Below are positions 1 through 6,163 of a stretch of DNA of 12,617 nucleotides, in pieces. The position numbers and the translations under genes are program-made. The stretch's first letter is position 1. Every line of letters begins with the position of its first letter. The notes under the pieces are model-generated. The model saw only the letters and a program-made list of their open reading frames with translations. It was not told the origin of the DNA and made no database searches. This DNA comes from an uncultured Bacilli bacterium (GTDB lineage Bacteria; Bacillota_I; Bacilli_A; RF39; UBA660): assembly GCA_934096275.1 (NCBI GenBank), contig CAKOLK010000015.1:1-12617 (forward strand). Direction: 5' to 3'.

Positions 1-30
1 GAGATTTTTTATCATTTTTACAAAATAAAA

Positions 31-61
31 GACAAATAAGTAAAATTTGTACCTATTTGTC
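31..61. repeat. Short inverted repeat of unknown role
   Basis: GACAAATA (31-38) is perfectly mirrored by TATTTGTC (54-61), with a 15-base spacer. It has no U-run directly after it, so it is not a terminator by itself. It sits just upstream of the terminator at 71-105. In DNA this AT-rich, an 8-base match can arise by chance. Confidence 0.35.
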
Positions 62-70
62 AACAGTCTG

Positions 71-105
71 AAAGATATCAATTGTAGTAGTTGATATCTT
101 TTTTT
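71..105 (+). terminator. Intrinsic terminator of an upstream unit
   Basis: A perfect 11-bp stem pairs AAAGATATCAA (71-81) with TTGATATCTTT (91-101), has a 9-base loop, and runs into a T tract to 105. It ends a rightward transcript entering from before the window and insulates the abiE promoter. The first bases of the window (GAGATTTTTT) look like the tail of another terminator, resembling the one at 12286-12311. Confidence 0.8.
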
Positions 106-131
106 AAATATCTAAATAAATTGTTGATAAA

Positions 132-160
132 TTGACTTTTTTTAGGAATAATGTTATAAT
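132..160 (+). promoter_or_regulatory. abiE promoter, extended -10
   Basis: The -35 box TTGACT (132-137) is followed by a 17-bp spacer and a perfect -10 TATAAT (155-160), preceded by TG-T (152-154), which makes an extended -10. Expected transcription start is near 167, only about 20 bases before the likely start codon, so the ribosome site AAAGGA lies almost at the RNA 5' end. Confidence 0.75.
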
Positions 161-173
161 TTTCCTAGAAAAA
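137..173. promoter_or_regulatory. Inverted repeat flanking the abiE -10: candidate operator
   Basis: TTTTTTTAGGAA (137-148) and TTCCTAGAAAAA (162-173) are inverted copies matching at 11 of 12 positions, and the 13-base spacer between them holds the -10 box. AbiEi antitoxins are known to autorepress by binding inverted repeats at their own promoter with an N-terminal winged helix. Position and symmetry fit such an operator; the assignment is inference. Confidence 0.5.
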
Positions 174-186
174 GGAAATGATGTAT

Positions 187-780
187 ATGAGTAATTATGA
201 TAAAATTTTAAATTATGCTAAAGAAAATAATGGATACATTACTACAAAAAAAGTAAAAGATTTAGAAATTAATAGTACATTTTTAAGTAATTTAGTAAAT
301 GATAAAAAGTTAGAAAGAATTGGAACAGGTATTTATAAATTACCTGAATATCCAATTGATAATTTTTATATATTATCTAAAAGCAGTAAAAATATGTGTT
401 ATTCTCATGCTACTAGTTTATATTTACATAATATGTCTGATAGAATTCCATTAGTTTATGATATTACCGTTCCCTATGATTATAGTGGTAATTTATTAAA
501 TAATGAAAATGTATCACTAAGATATGTTAAAGACGATATCTTTAAACTTGGAATGATTGATATTAAAACTATTAATGATTTAACAGTTAAATGCTATGAT
601 TTAGAAAGAACATTATGTGATATTATTAAAGATAAAAATCGTGTGGATAAAGAGATTTATTCTAAAGCATTAAAAGAATATGCTAGAAATAAAAATAAAG
701 ATATTTTAAAACTAGTTAAATATGCTAAAAAGTTAGATATTGAAGATGAAGTTGTTGAATTAATGGAGGTATTATTATAG
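187..780 (+). CDS. abiEi: AbiEi-family antitoxin / transcriptional repressor
   Basis: Likely antitoxin of an AbiE (type IV) toxin-antitoxin pair, a module known for phage abortive infection. In this family the antitoxin opposes the toxin without direct binding and represses its own promoter. The N-terminus (about residues 10-51) reads as a winged helix-turn-helix ending in the family-typical R-x-G-x-G-x-Y-x-L pattern (RIGTGIYKL). A mid region with YSHATSLYLHNMSDR follows, as in AbiEi_4-type proteins. I chose ATG 187 (197 aa) over the in-frame ATGs at 178 and 181 because AAAGGA (171-176) is then 10 bases away, whereas at 178 it would be 1. The toxin gene starts directly after the TAG stop, so the pair is translationally coupled. 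The gene appears intact although its partner is broken. Confidence 0.82.
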   Translation: MSNYDKILNYAKENNGYITTKKVKDLEINSTFLSNLVNDKKLERIGTGIYKLPEYPIDNFYILSKSSKNMCYSHATSLYLHNMSDRIPLVYDITVPYDYSGNLLNNENVSLRYVKDDIFKLGMIDIKTINDLTVKCYDLERTLCDIIKDKNRVDKEIYSKALKEYARNKNKDILKLVKYAKKLDIEDEVVELMEVLL

Positions 781-1630
781 ATGAATTCAGATAAATTGAA
801 TAGTATTATTAAGAAAAAATCTAATGGTAATAATAATTTAGCACATCATTTTCATCAAATGTTTTTCTTTGAACACGTATTAACGAGGTTAGAAAAAAGC
901 AAATAGAGATAATGTCATTTTAAAAGGTGGAGTTTTACTTTCTTCTATTATTGGAGAAGATTTAAGAACTACTAAAGATATAGACGCTACATTAAAAAGC
1001 TTACCATTAAATATAGATTCTATTAGAAATATCTTTGAAGAAATATTATCTATTGATATTGATGATAATGTTAACTTTGAAATAGTTAATATTAAAGACA
1101 TTAGATTAGAAGATGAATATGGTGGATTTAGAATAAATGTTAAAGGCACTTTTTATAAAATAAAAACTAATTTCTTTATCGAAATAACTACTGGAGATAT
1201 TATTACACCTAGAGAAATTAAATATAAATATAATTCAATTTTTGAAGATAAGAAGATAAATATTATGGCTTATACTATTGAAACTATTATTGCTGAAAAG
1301 TTTCAAAGTATTATTAGTAAAAATATAACTACTACAAGAGCTAAAGATTTTTATGATTTATATATGTTATTGAATAATCATAAAGATGATATCAATAATA
1401 GAAATTTAGTTAAAGCTATAGAAAATACTTTTAATAAAAGAAATACTGAATTTTATATCGATAACTTTAAAGAAACAGTAGAAATATTAGAAGATAGTAA
1501 TGTTTTAAAAAGAGTATTTACTGATTATCAAAGCAAATTAGAATATACCAAAGAAGTAAGTTTTGATGATACAATTAAAGCAATAAAGAATATTATTAAC
1601 ATATTAGAAAGTGAATTAGTTGATGTGTAA
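781..1630 (+). pseudogene. abiEii: AbiEii-family nucleotidyltransferase toxin, frameshifted
   Basis: AbiEii toxins are DUF1814-type nucleotidyltransferases. The first frame, from ATG 781 with GGAGGT at 765-770, codes about 41 residues and stops at TAG 904-906. The family sequence resumes at 908 in the +1 frame and runs unbroken to TAA 1628-1630. The second part holds the nucleotidyltransferase signature: ILKGGVLLSS (the GG at 926-931), then TTKDIDAT with its DxD at 977-985. It continues with an IETIIAEKFQSII helix and the RAKDFYDLYML motif typical of the family. Restoring two lost bases at the break (AAA-TAT-AGA-GAT becoming AAATAGAGAT) would give a protein of about 283 aa with the expected SKYRDNVILKGG join. 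As written, no catalytic domain is made unless ribosomes shift frame. A natural mutation and an assembly error cannot be told apart here. Confidence 0.85.
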
Positions 1631-1657
1631 TTTTGATTTTACACTATCAAATTTTTT
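1621..1657 (+). terminator. abiE terminator overlapping the toxin stop codon
   Basis: TGATGTGTAA (1621-1630) pairs with TTACACTATCA (1639-1649), leaving one bulged T, and is followed by T6 at 1652-1657. The 5' arm includes the last codons and the stop of abiEii, so the unit ends right at its stop codon and is separated from the dnaG promoter. Confidence 0.7.
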
Positions 1658-1663
1658 CTATTC

Positions 1664-1692
1664 TTTATATTTATTAATATTTATGATATAAT
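1664..1692 (+). promoter_or_regulatory. dnaG operon promoter, extended -10
   Basis: A perfect -10 TATAAT (1687-1692) is preceded by TG-A (1684-1686), giving an extended -10. The -35 at 17 bp (TTTATA, 1664-1669) is weak. Predicted start is near 1699, with ribosome site GGAGGTG (1708-1714) before the dnaG ATG. Confidence 0.65.
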
Positions 1693-1718
1693 AAATACAT
1701 TATTTATGGAGGTGTCTT

Positions 1719-3434
1719 ATGGATGGTAAAATAAATGAAATTAGAAGTGCTAATGACATAGTAGATGTTATATCATCATATATACCTCTAGAAAAAAAAG
1801 GAAAAAACTTTTTCGGAGTATGCCCATTTCATGATGATTCCAATCCTAGTATGAGTGTATCAAAAGATAAACAAATATATAAATGTTTTAGTTGTGGTGC
1901 AAGTGGTAATGTTTTTAACTTTGTAATGGATTATGAACATGTTGATTTTAAAGAAGCACTATCTATTCTTGCTAAAAAAGCAGGAATTACTCTTAATAAC
2001 GTAAATGTAAAAAGTAAAGAAAATAAATATGATAAATACTATAAAATGTATGATATATCATTAAAGCTATATCAAAACAATCTTAGTTCTAATCTAGGTA
2101 CTAGTGCTAAAGAATATCTACATAAAAGGGGTATTACAGATGAATTAATTAAAACTTTTAAAATAGGTCTTGCAACAACATCAAAAGATAGCTTAACTAA
2201 AATCTTAAATAGTAAAGACTATACTAATAGAGAAATAGAATTATATGGACTTGGAACTGGTACAAATGATCTATACATTAATCGTATAATGTTTCCTTTA
2301 TTTGATATATCAAATAATATTGTTGGTTTTTCTGGTAGAATATATAATACCAGTTCATCATCAAAATATATAAATACTAAAGAAACACCAATATTTAAAA
2401 AAGGAGAACTGCTATATAACTACTATAATGCTAAAGATAGTGTTAGGCAATTAAAAAAGATTGTTTTAGTCGAAGGATTCATGGATGTTATAAGACTACA
2501 TAGCATAAACGTAACTAATGCCGTAGCACTTATGGGAACGTCTCTTACTAAGGAACAAATAAACTTATTAAAAAGATTATCACTTAATATAACTTTATGT
2601 TTAGATGGTGATAGTGCTGGTAGAAAAGCAATGTCTGTAAATGGTGCTTTACTTGAAGAAGCAGGTTTTAATGTCACAGTAGTAGAACTACCTGATAATC
2701 TTGATCCCGATGAATACATCTTAAAAAATGGAAAAGATTCATATATGTCACTTCTTGATAATGCAATACCATATAGTGACTATAAAATAAACTATCTAAA
2801 AGAAGGCAAAAATCTTTTATCAGTCGAAGATCAAACTACATACATAAATAATGTTATTGATGAAATATCAAAAGAAAAAGATGAAATAAAACAAGAATTA
2901 TTACTTAATAAACTATCTAAAGAATTTAACTTAGATGTAGAAATATTAAAAAATAAGTTGCAAAATAAGGAAAAATGTAGTAAAATTGAGACGTTAAACA
3001 AAGAACCCATCAAAAAACAAAAATTAGATAAATATCAAAAGGCTACATATTTAATTCTATATACTATGCTAAACAGTTATAATGCTGCGATTAAATATGA
3101 AAAAGAACTAAACTTTTTACCTACAAGACCTGCTAGATATTTAGCTAATGAAATAATTTATTACTACAAAAAAAATCAAAATCTTGTGCTAGCGGACTTT
3201 ATGTCTACTTTACAAGACAAAGAAGAAATGGATACTATGCTAAAAGAAGTATTAAGTTATGTTGAACTTGATGAAGTTAATTTCGATGCAATAGATGAAT
3301 ATATATCTGTGATAAAAGGGTATAATAGTAACCGTGCTACTAAAAGGTTAATGGAGCAATTAAGAAATGAACCCGATCCAGTAAAAAAAGCATTAATTGC
3401 AGAACAAATTAAACGGGTTAAAATAGGGAGTTGA
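1719..3434 (+). CDS. dnaG: DNA primase DnaG
   Basis: Makes the short RNA primers for leading- and lagging-strand synthesis at the replication fork. Domains in order: an N-terminal CHC2 zinc-binding domain with C35, H38, C56 and C59 (CPFH, then CFSCG); a catalytic core with the YNYYNA region (about 233-238); a Toprim fold with E252 in LVEGFMDV and the metal-binding pair D296/D298 in LCLDGDSAGRKA; DPDEY at 329-333; and a helical C-terminal region (about 430-571) in the place of the DnaB-helicase-binding domain. At 571 aa it is full length, slightly shorter than the B. subtilis enzyme. GGAGGTG lies 4 bases before the ATG. It ends in TGA, 5 bases before the rpoD start. First gene of a dnaG-rpoD-trmK operon. 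Confidence 0.97.
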   Translation: MDGKINEIRSANDIVDVISSYIPLEKKGKNFFGVCPFHDDSNPSMSVSKDKQIYKCFSCGASGNVFNFVMDYEHVDFKEALSILAKKAGITLNNVNVKSKENKYDKYYKMYDISLKLYQNNLSSNLGTSAKEYLHKRGITDELIKTFKIGLATTSKDSLTKILNSKDYTNREIELYGLGTGTNDLYINRIMFPLFDISNNIVGFSGRIYNTSSSSKYINTKETPIFKKGELLYNYYNAKDSVRQLKKIVLVEGFMDVIRLHSINVTNAVALMGTSLTKEQINLLKRLSLNITLCLDGDSAGRKAMSVNGALLEEAGFNVTVVELPDNLDPDEYILKNGKDSYMSLLDNAIPYSDYKINYLKEGKNLLSVEDQTTYINNVIDEISKEKDEIKQELLLNKLSKEFNLDVEILKNKLQNKEKCSKIETLNKEPIKKQKLDKYQKATYLILYTMLNSYNAAIKYEKELNFLPTRPARYLANEIIYYYKKNQNLVLADFMSTLQDKEEMDTMLKEVLSYVELDEVNFDAIDEYISVIKGYNSNRATKRLMEQLRNEPDPVKKALIAEQIKRVKIGS

Positions 3435-3439
3435 TTTAA

Positions 3440-4537
3440 GTGGTAAATGAAATCAAAACTTTTGAAGCAAGAACAAAAGAATTAGTAGAACTAGGTAAAA
3501 AAAATGATAATAAAATAACATTCGAAGAATTAGCAGAACATTTAAAAGGGTTAGATCCTGATAGTGACTCACTAGATAAACTATATAATACATTAGTACA
3601 AAACAATATCGAAGTAGTATCAACCGAAGGAGAAAACACTGATGAAGTTGATGATAGCGATGATGGACTAGACTTAATCGAAGATATCTCTGGTAATAAA
3701 GATATAAAAATAAACGATCCAGTTAGAATGTATCTAAAAGAAATAGGTAGAATAAACCTACTTACATCAGATGAAGAATATGAATATGCACTTCTTGCAG
3801 AAGAAGGAAATGAAGAAGCAAAAAGAATACTTGCAGAATCTAACTTACGTTTAGTAGTATCAATAGCAAAAAGATACGTTGGACGTGGAATGGCATTTCT
3901 AGACCTAATACAAGAAGGTAACATTGGACTTATGAAAGCAGTAGATAAGTTTGATCCTTCAAAAGGATATAAGTTTTCTACATATGCAACATGGTGGATA
4001 AGACAAGCAATAACTCGTGCAATTGCCGATCAAGCTAGAACTATAAGAGTTCCAGTACATATGGTTGAAACAATTAATAAATTAGCTAGAGTTCAAAGAC
4101 AACTTACACAAGAACTAAATAGGGAACCAAGTGAAGCAGAAATTGCAGAAAAAATGGGAATTACAGAAGACAAAGTTCGTGAAGTATTAAAAATATCACA
4201 AGAACCAGTATCACTTGAAACTCCAATCGGGGAAGAAGATGATTCACATCTTGGAGACTTTGTACCAGATGAAAGAATGATGTCACCTGAAGAATATACA
4301 ACTAAAGAATTATTAAAAGAAGAACTTGAAGGAGTACTACTTACTCTAACTGAAAGAGAAGAAAAAGTATTAAAACTTAGATTTGGATTAGACGATGGAC
4401 ATTGTAGAACCCTTGAAGAAGTAGGACAAATATTCGGAGTTACAAGAGAAAGAATAAGACAAATCGAAGCAAAAGCGTTAAGAAAAATGAGACATCCATC
4501 TAGATCTAAAAAACTTAAGGATTTTTTAACAGACTAA
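3440..4537 (+). CDS. rpoD: Primary RNA polymerase sigma factor (RpoD/SigA)
   Basis: Directs core RNA polymerase to housekeeping promoters. The GTG start has AGGGAG (3425-3430) 9 bases upstream, inside the end of dnaG. Regions visible: a short region 1.1-like part (about 1-60), an acidic linker (63-82), region 1.2 from NDPVRMYLKEIGRINLL (about 92-108), regions 2.1-2.4 (about 136-206) with the FLDLIQEGNIGLMKAVDKF core-binding stretch and the melting/-10 helix YKFSTYATWWIRQAITRAI, region 3 (207-285), and the region 4 helix-turn-helix (about 300-362) with TLEEVGQIFGVTRERIRQIE for the -35 box. H207 and E210 (VPVHMVE) match the pair that reads the extended -10 TG in E. coli sigma-70. The 365-aa length is typical of Bacillota SigA. 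The TAA stop overlaps the next ATG as TAATG. Confidence 0.97.
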   Translation: MVNEIKTFEARTKELVELGKKNDNKITFEELAEHLKGLDPDSDSLDKLYNTLVQNNIEVVSTEGENTDEVDDSDDGLDLIEDISGNKDIKINDPVRMYLKEIGRINLLTSDEEYEYALLAEEGNEEAKRILAESNLRLVVSIAKRYVGRGMAFLDLIQEGNIGLMKAVDKFDPSKGYKFSTYATWWIRQAITRAIADQARTIRVPVHMVETINKLARVQRQLTQELNREPSEAEIAEKMGITEDKVREVLKISQEPVSLETPIGEEDDSHLGDFVPDERMMSPEEYTTKELLKEELEGVLLTLTEREEKVLKLRFGLDDGHCRTLEEVGQIFGVTRERIRQIEAKALRKMRHPSRSKKLKDFLTD

Positions 4538-5196
4538 TGAAAATAAATGAAAGACTAAAAAGAGTTGCATCATACATTGATGACAACTCTTATATTATAG
4601 ATGTTGGATGTGATCATGCACTACTAGATATATACTTAGTAAAAACTAAAAAAAATATAAAAACAATTGCTAGTGATATTAGTGATGGACCTTTAGAATA
4701 TGCATATAAAAACATAAAAAAAGAAAACTTATTAAATAAAATAAAAATAACTAAAAGAAATGGAATAGATACTTTAGAAAAAGAAGTAGACACAATAATA
4801 ATCTCAGGAATGGGTACTTCTAATGTATTAGATATAATATTTAGAAATAAAGATAATTTAAAAAATATCAAAAAAATAATTATATCATCAAATAATGATT
4901 GGTATAACTTAAGAAAAACATTTACAGAAAATAACTACTATATAAAAGAAGAAGATATAATACTAGAAAATAATAAGTTCTATCCCATAATAATATTTGA
5001 AAAAGGAACAAAAAAATATAAAAAATATGAATTAAAATATGGTCCAATTCTTTTAAAAAGTAATAATGAAATATTTAAAAAATATATAGAAAAAGAAATA
5101 ACTAAACTAAGTAATATAAGAAATAATTTAACAAGTAAATACTTAATAAAAAAGATTAAGTTAGAAAAAGAAATTAGATTTTTAAAAAGAATTTAA
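4537..5196 (+). CDS. trmK: tRNA (adenine(22)-N1)-methyltransferase TrmK
   Basis: SAM-dependent enzyme that methylates N1 of A22 in tRNA D-arms (YqfN in Bacillus). The start RLKRVASYI is followed by SAM-binding motif I, IIDVGCDHALLDIYL (about 20-34), an acidic residue at the end of strand 2 (ASDISDGPLEYA, 45-56) and SGMGTSNVLDII (90-101) in the place of the family GMGG loop. The C-terminal half is lysine-rich and helical, matching the coiled-coil tail of this family. Length 219 aa is usual. The start codon overlaps the rpoD stop (TAATG), so translation is coupled. The operon order dnaG-sigA-trmK is the Bacillus one. The fourth position of the GMGG loop is Thr here (GMGT), a small deviation of unknown effect. 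Confidence 0.92.
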   Translation: MKINERLKRVASYIDDNSYIIDVGCDHALLDIYLVKTKKNIKTIASDISDGPLEYAYKNIKKENLLNKIKITKRNGIDTLEKEVDTIIISGMGTSNVLDIIFRNKDNLKNIKKIIISSNNDWYNLRKTFTENNYYIKEEDIILENNKFYPIIIFEKGTKKYKKYELKYGPILLKSNNEIFKKYIEKEITKLSNIRNNLTSKYLIKKIKLEKEIRFLKRI

Positions 5197-5237
5197 TTTC
5201 TTTTATTTTTATGATATCATTATACTGAGGTGAGATC

Positions 5238-5747
5238 ATGATAAAAGTTATAATACTAAGTATTTTTATTATATATATGACATATCTAAAATGGATAATA
5301 TTTAAAAAAGCAAATAAAAAAAGTATATACTCTTTAATACCGATATATTCAGATCTAATACTATTTGAAATAGCGCAACTATCAAAAGCATATATAATTC
5401 CTTATATAGTTTGTATTGGTTTATTCTATGTACCATTATTTACTATAATAACTCAATTATTAGGATCACTATTTATATTTATTCTAACAGTTAACTTCTG
5501 TATCTATTTAGCAGAATCATTTAATCAAAGTAAACCATTTGGAATAGGAATATTTTTACTTAGTCCAATATTTTTATCAATAATTGCCTTTAATAATAAT
5601 ATAACATATAAGTATAATAAGAAATTAGAAATAAAAGATTATAAACTAAATAAACATTCTTCTCATATAGATAAGAATACATATACTAAAAAAATAAACA
5701 AACCAATCGAAAATAAAGAAGAAGATACTAACTATAAGTTTTATTAA
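5238..5747 (+). CDS. DUF5684-like integral membrane protein, function unknown
   Basis: 169 aa. Hydrophobic segments lie at about 2-16, 51-70, 74-92 and 101-118, followed by a polar, lysine-rich C-terminal tail (123-169) probably on the inner face. The pattern WIIFKKANKKSIYSLIPIY near residues 19-37, a Pro-containing middle helix, then AESFNQSKPFGIGIFLLSPIF and IIAF before a Tyr-rich end resembles DUF5684 proteins (IF-KAG-IPIYN ... FGKG-GFG-LLP-IF-ILGF). No catalytic residues are visible. GAGGTGAG (5227-5234) fits ATG 5238. A possible -10 TATACT (5221-5226) lies just upstream but has a poor -35, so it could instead be read through from trmK 41 bases before. No strong terminator directly follows. 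Confidence 0.6.
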   Translation: MIKVIILSIFIIYMTYLKWIIFKKANKKSIYSLIPIYSDLILFEIAQLSKAYIIPYIVCIGLFYVPLFTIITQLLGSLFIFILTVNFCIYLAESFNQSKPFGIGIFLLSPIFLSIIAFNNNITYKYNKKLEIKDYKLNKHSSHIDKNTYTKKINKPIENKEEDTNYKFY

Positions 5748-5765
5748 AAAACTCTATTAAATTAC

Positions 5766-5794
5766 TTGTATAAAACTACAAAAAGTAGTATATT
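5766..5794 (+). promoter_or_regulatory. Candidate rightward promoter facing the small-peptide gene
   Basis: TTGTAT (5766-5771), a 17-bp spacer and TATATT (5789-5794) predict a start near 5801, just before the left GC-rich arm at 5807. The spacer holds a small inverted repeat, ACTAC-AAAAA-GTAGT (5775-5789), whose last base overlaps the -10. The RNA would run opposite to the 28-residue gene. Confidence 0.45.
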
Positions 5795-5800
5795 ATATAT

Positions 5801-5885
5801 AAAGAAGCACGTTCTATGAACGCCGTCTTCTTGTTTTAGCAAAAGATGCGACGCTTTCTTATATCAAAGAGACGTCGCATTTATT
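5801..5885 (+). ncRNA. Candidate antisense RNA opposing the small-peptide transcript
   Basis: Inferred from the promoter at 5766-5794 and the hairpin at 5844-5882. The RNA would start with the GC-rich arm (which itself folds as CGTTC-TAT-GAACG, 5810-5822) and end at the hairpin it shares, in antisense, with the 3' end of the minus-strand transcript. If the weak T run fails, the next good rightward terminator is at 6099-6127, and the longer RNA would cover the whole peptide gene. No expression evidence is available; boundaries are approximate. Confidence 0.35.
5844..5882. terminator. Shared hairpin, possible two-way terminator
   Basis: ATGCGACG (5846-5853) pairs perfectly with CGTCGCAT (5873-5880) and can extend by two pairs on the plus strand. 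CTTT (5854-5857) and AAAG (5866-5869) add an inner helix. The flanks are TTTATTAT rightward and CTTTTG leftward, so both U tracts are poor. It lies between the converging promoters, just after the stop codons of the small-peptide gene. Confidence 0.55.
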
Positions 5886-5892
5886 ATAACTA

Positions 5893-5979
5893 TTACTTAA
5901 AATATTTTAAGAAGATAATTAATAATAAAATAATAACTACAAATTGTAGTAAAATGACAAAGTCTTTTTTACTCATCAT
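5893..5979 (-). CDS. 28-residue hydrophobic peptide, type I toxin-like
   Basis: The minus-strand frame ATG 5979 to TAA 5893 codes 28 residues: start MMSKKDF, one uninterrupted hydrophobic helix of about 18 residues (VILLQFVVII through IIFL), and a basic-aromatic end KYFK. A strong ribosome site GAGGTGA (5991-5985) sits 8 bases from the first ATG. A TTGACA promoter (6070-6042) lies upstream and a hairpin downstream, so it has the parts of a complete gene. One short membrane helix with lysines at both ends is the usual build of type I toxins such as Fst or Ibs and of small membrane regulators. I recognise no specific family. It could also be a small subunit-like peptide rather than a toxin. Confidence 0.6.
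   Translation of the reverse strand: MMSKKDFVILLQFVVIILLLIIFLKYFK
5937..5951. repeat. ACTAC palindrome inside the small ORF, echoed in the facing promoter
   Basis: ACTACAA-A-TTGTAGT (5937-5951) is a perfect inverted repeat inside the peptide gene. A 15-base relative (ACTACAAAAAGTAGT, 5775-5789) lies in the rightward promoter, matching at 13 of 15 positions. It could be a shared protein site, an RNA hairpin or coincidence. Confidence 0.4.
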
Positions 5980-6041
5980 AATTATCACCTCATTTCTTTA
6001 AAAAGATAATGAAGACGGCGCCGTAATGAACGTGCAATATA

Positions 6042-6070
6042 AATACAACAAATAAATGTTTGTATGTCAA
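6042..6070 (-). promoter_or_regulatory. Promoter of the 28-residue peptide gene
   Basis: Read on the minus strand: perfect -35 TTGACA (6070-6065), 17-bp spacer, -10 TGTATT (6047-6042, 4 of 6 consensus). The predicted start is about 6035, the first base of the right GC-rich arm. The 5' leader would be about 56 bases, begin with the arm and its ACGGCGCCGT palindrome, and end at the ribosome site. The palindrome CAAGCTTG (6068-6075) overlaps the -35. Confidence 0.6.
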
Positions 6071-6098
6071 GCTTGTTGAGTAGAAGAAATTAAAGAGG

Positions 6099-6127
6099 AA
6101 AATAGTGCTTGAAAAAGTACTATTTTT
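6099..6127 (+). terminator. Rightward terminator with GAAA tetraloop
   Basis: A continuous 12-bp stem pairs AAAATAGTGCTT (6099-6110) with AAGTACTATTTT (6115-6126), with one G-U pair, closed by the GNRA loop GAAA and followed by T to 6127. It would stop rightward transcripts from the 5238-5747 gene or from the 5.8-kb promoter before they enter the oppositely oriented gene at 6162-6593. Leftward its U tract is only TTTT, inside the stem. Confidence 0.75.
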
Positions 6128-6131
6128 AATA

Positions 6132-6163
6132 TAAAAAAAGAAATTACATAGTTATAATTTCTT
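6132..6163 (-). terminator. Terminator of the YqfQ-like gene, overlapping its stop
   Basis: On the minus strand, AAGAAATTA (6163-6155) pairs perfectly with TAATTTCTT (6146-6138) across an 8-base loop, and the T run continues to about 6132. The 5' arm includes part of the TAA stop codon (6164-6162). Confidence 0.85.

Larger units (their letters stand above)
5807..6035. repeat. GC-rich inverted-repeat arms bounding a 229-bp locus
   Basis: Left arm 5807-5830 and right arm 6011-6035 match in inverted orientation: GCACGTTC (5807-5814) with GAACGTGC (6028-6035), and GCCGTCTTC (5822-5830) with GAAGACGGC (6011-6019). The 7- and 8-base centres differ. Each arm also has its own palindrome: CGTTC-TAT-GAACG on the left and ACGGCGCCGT (6015-6024) on the right. 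They are much richer in G+C than the surroundings. The sequence ATATAAA occurs just outside both ends (5797-5803 and 6037-6043), which could be a target duplication or chance in AT-rich DNA. Confidence 0.75.

Noticed and set aside
178..186. Earlier ATG starts for abiEi
   Set aside because: The ribosome site would be 1-4 bases away; ATG 187 has normal spacing.
893..906. Programmed frameshifting at the A6 tract to join the two abiEii frames
   Set aside because: The needed shift is +1 (or -2). The A6G stretch is not in phase for classic -1 slippage, the run is short for polymerase slippage, and the predicted join from a two-base repair fits the family better.
889..1149. Minus-strand frame over abiEii
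   Set aside because: Shadow of the real toxin frame; serine/leucine-rich, no ribosome site. Other opposite-strand frames over dnaG, rpoD, ileS and the 10963 gene were left out for the same reason.
1265..1630. Stand-alone 121-residue gene
   Set aside because: It is the 3' part of the broken abiEii; family sequence continues unbroken upstream to 908 and no ribosome site precedes ATG 1265.
3432..3446. TGA read as Trp, extending dnaG four codons
   Set aside because: All Trp codons in the window are TGG and no gene contains an internal TGA. In TGA=Trp lineages most Trp codons would be TGA.
5813..5839. Tiny plus-strand frame starting ATG 5816 (MNAVFLF)
   Set aside because: Seven codons, no ribosome site, lies within the GC-rich arm; unlikely to be translated.
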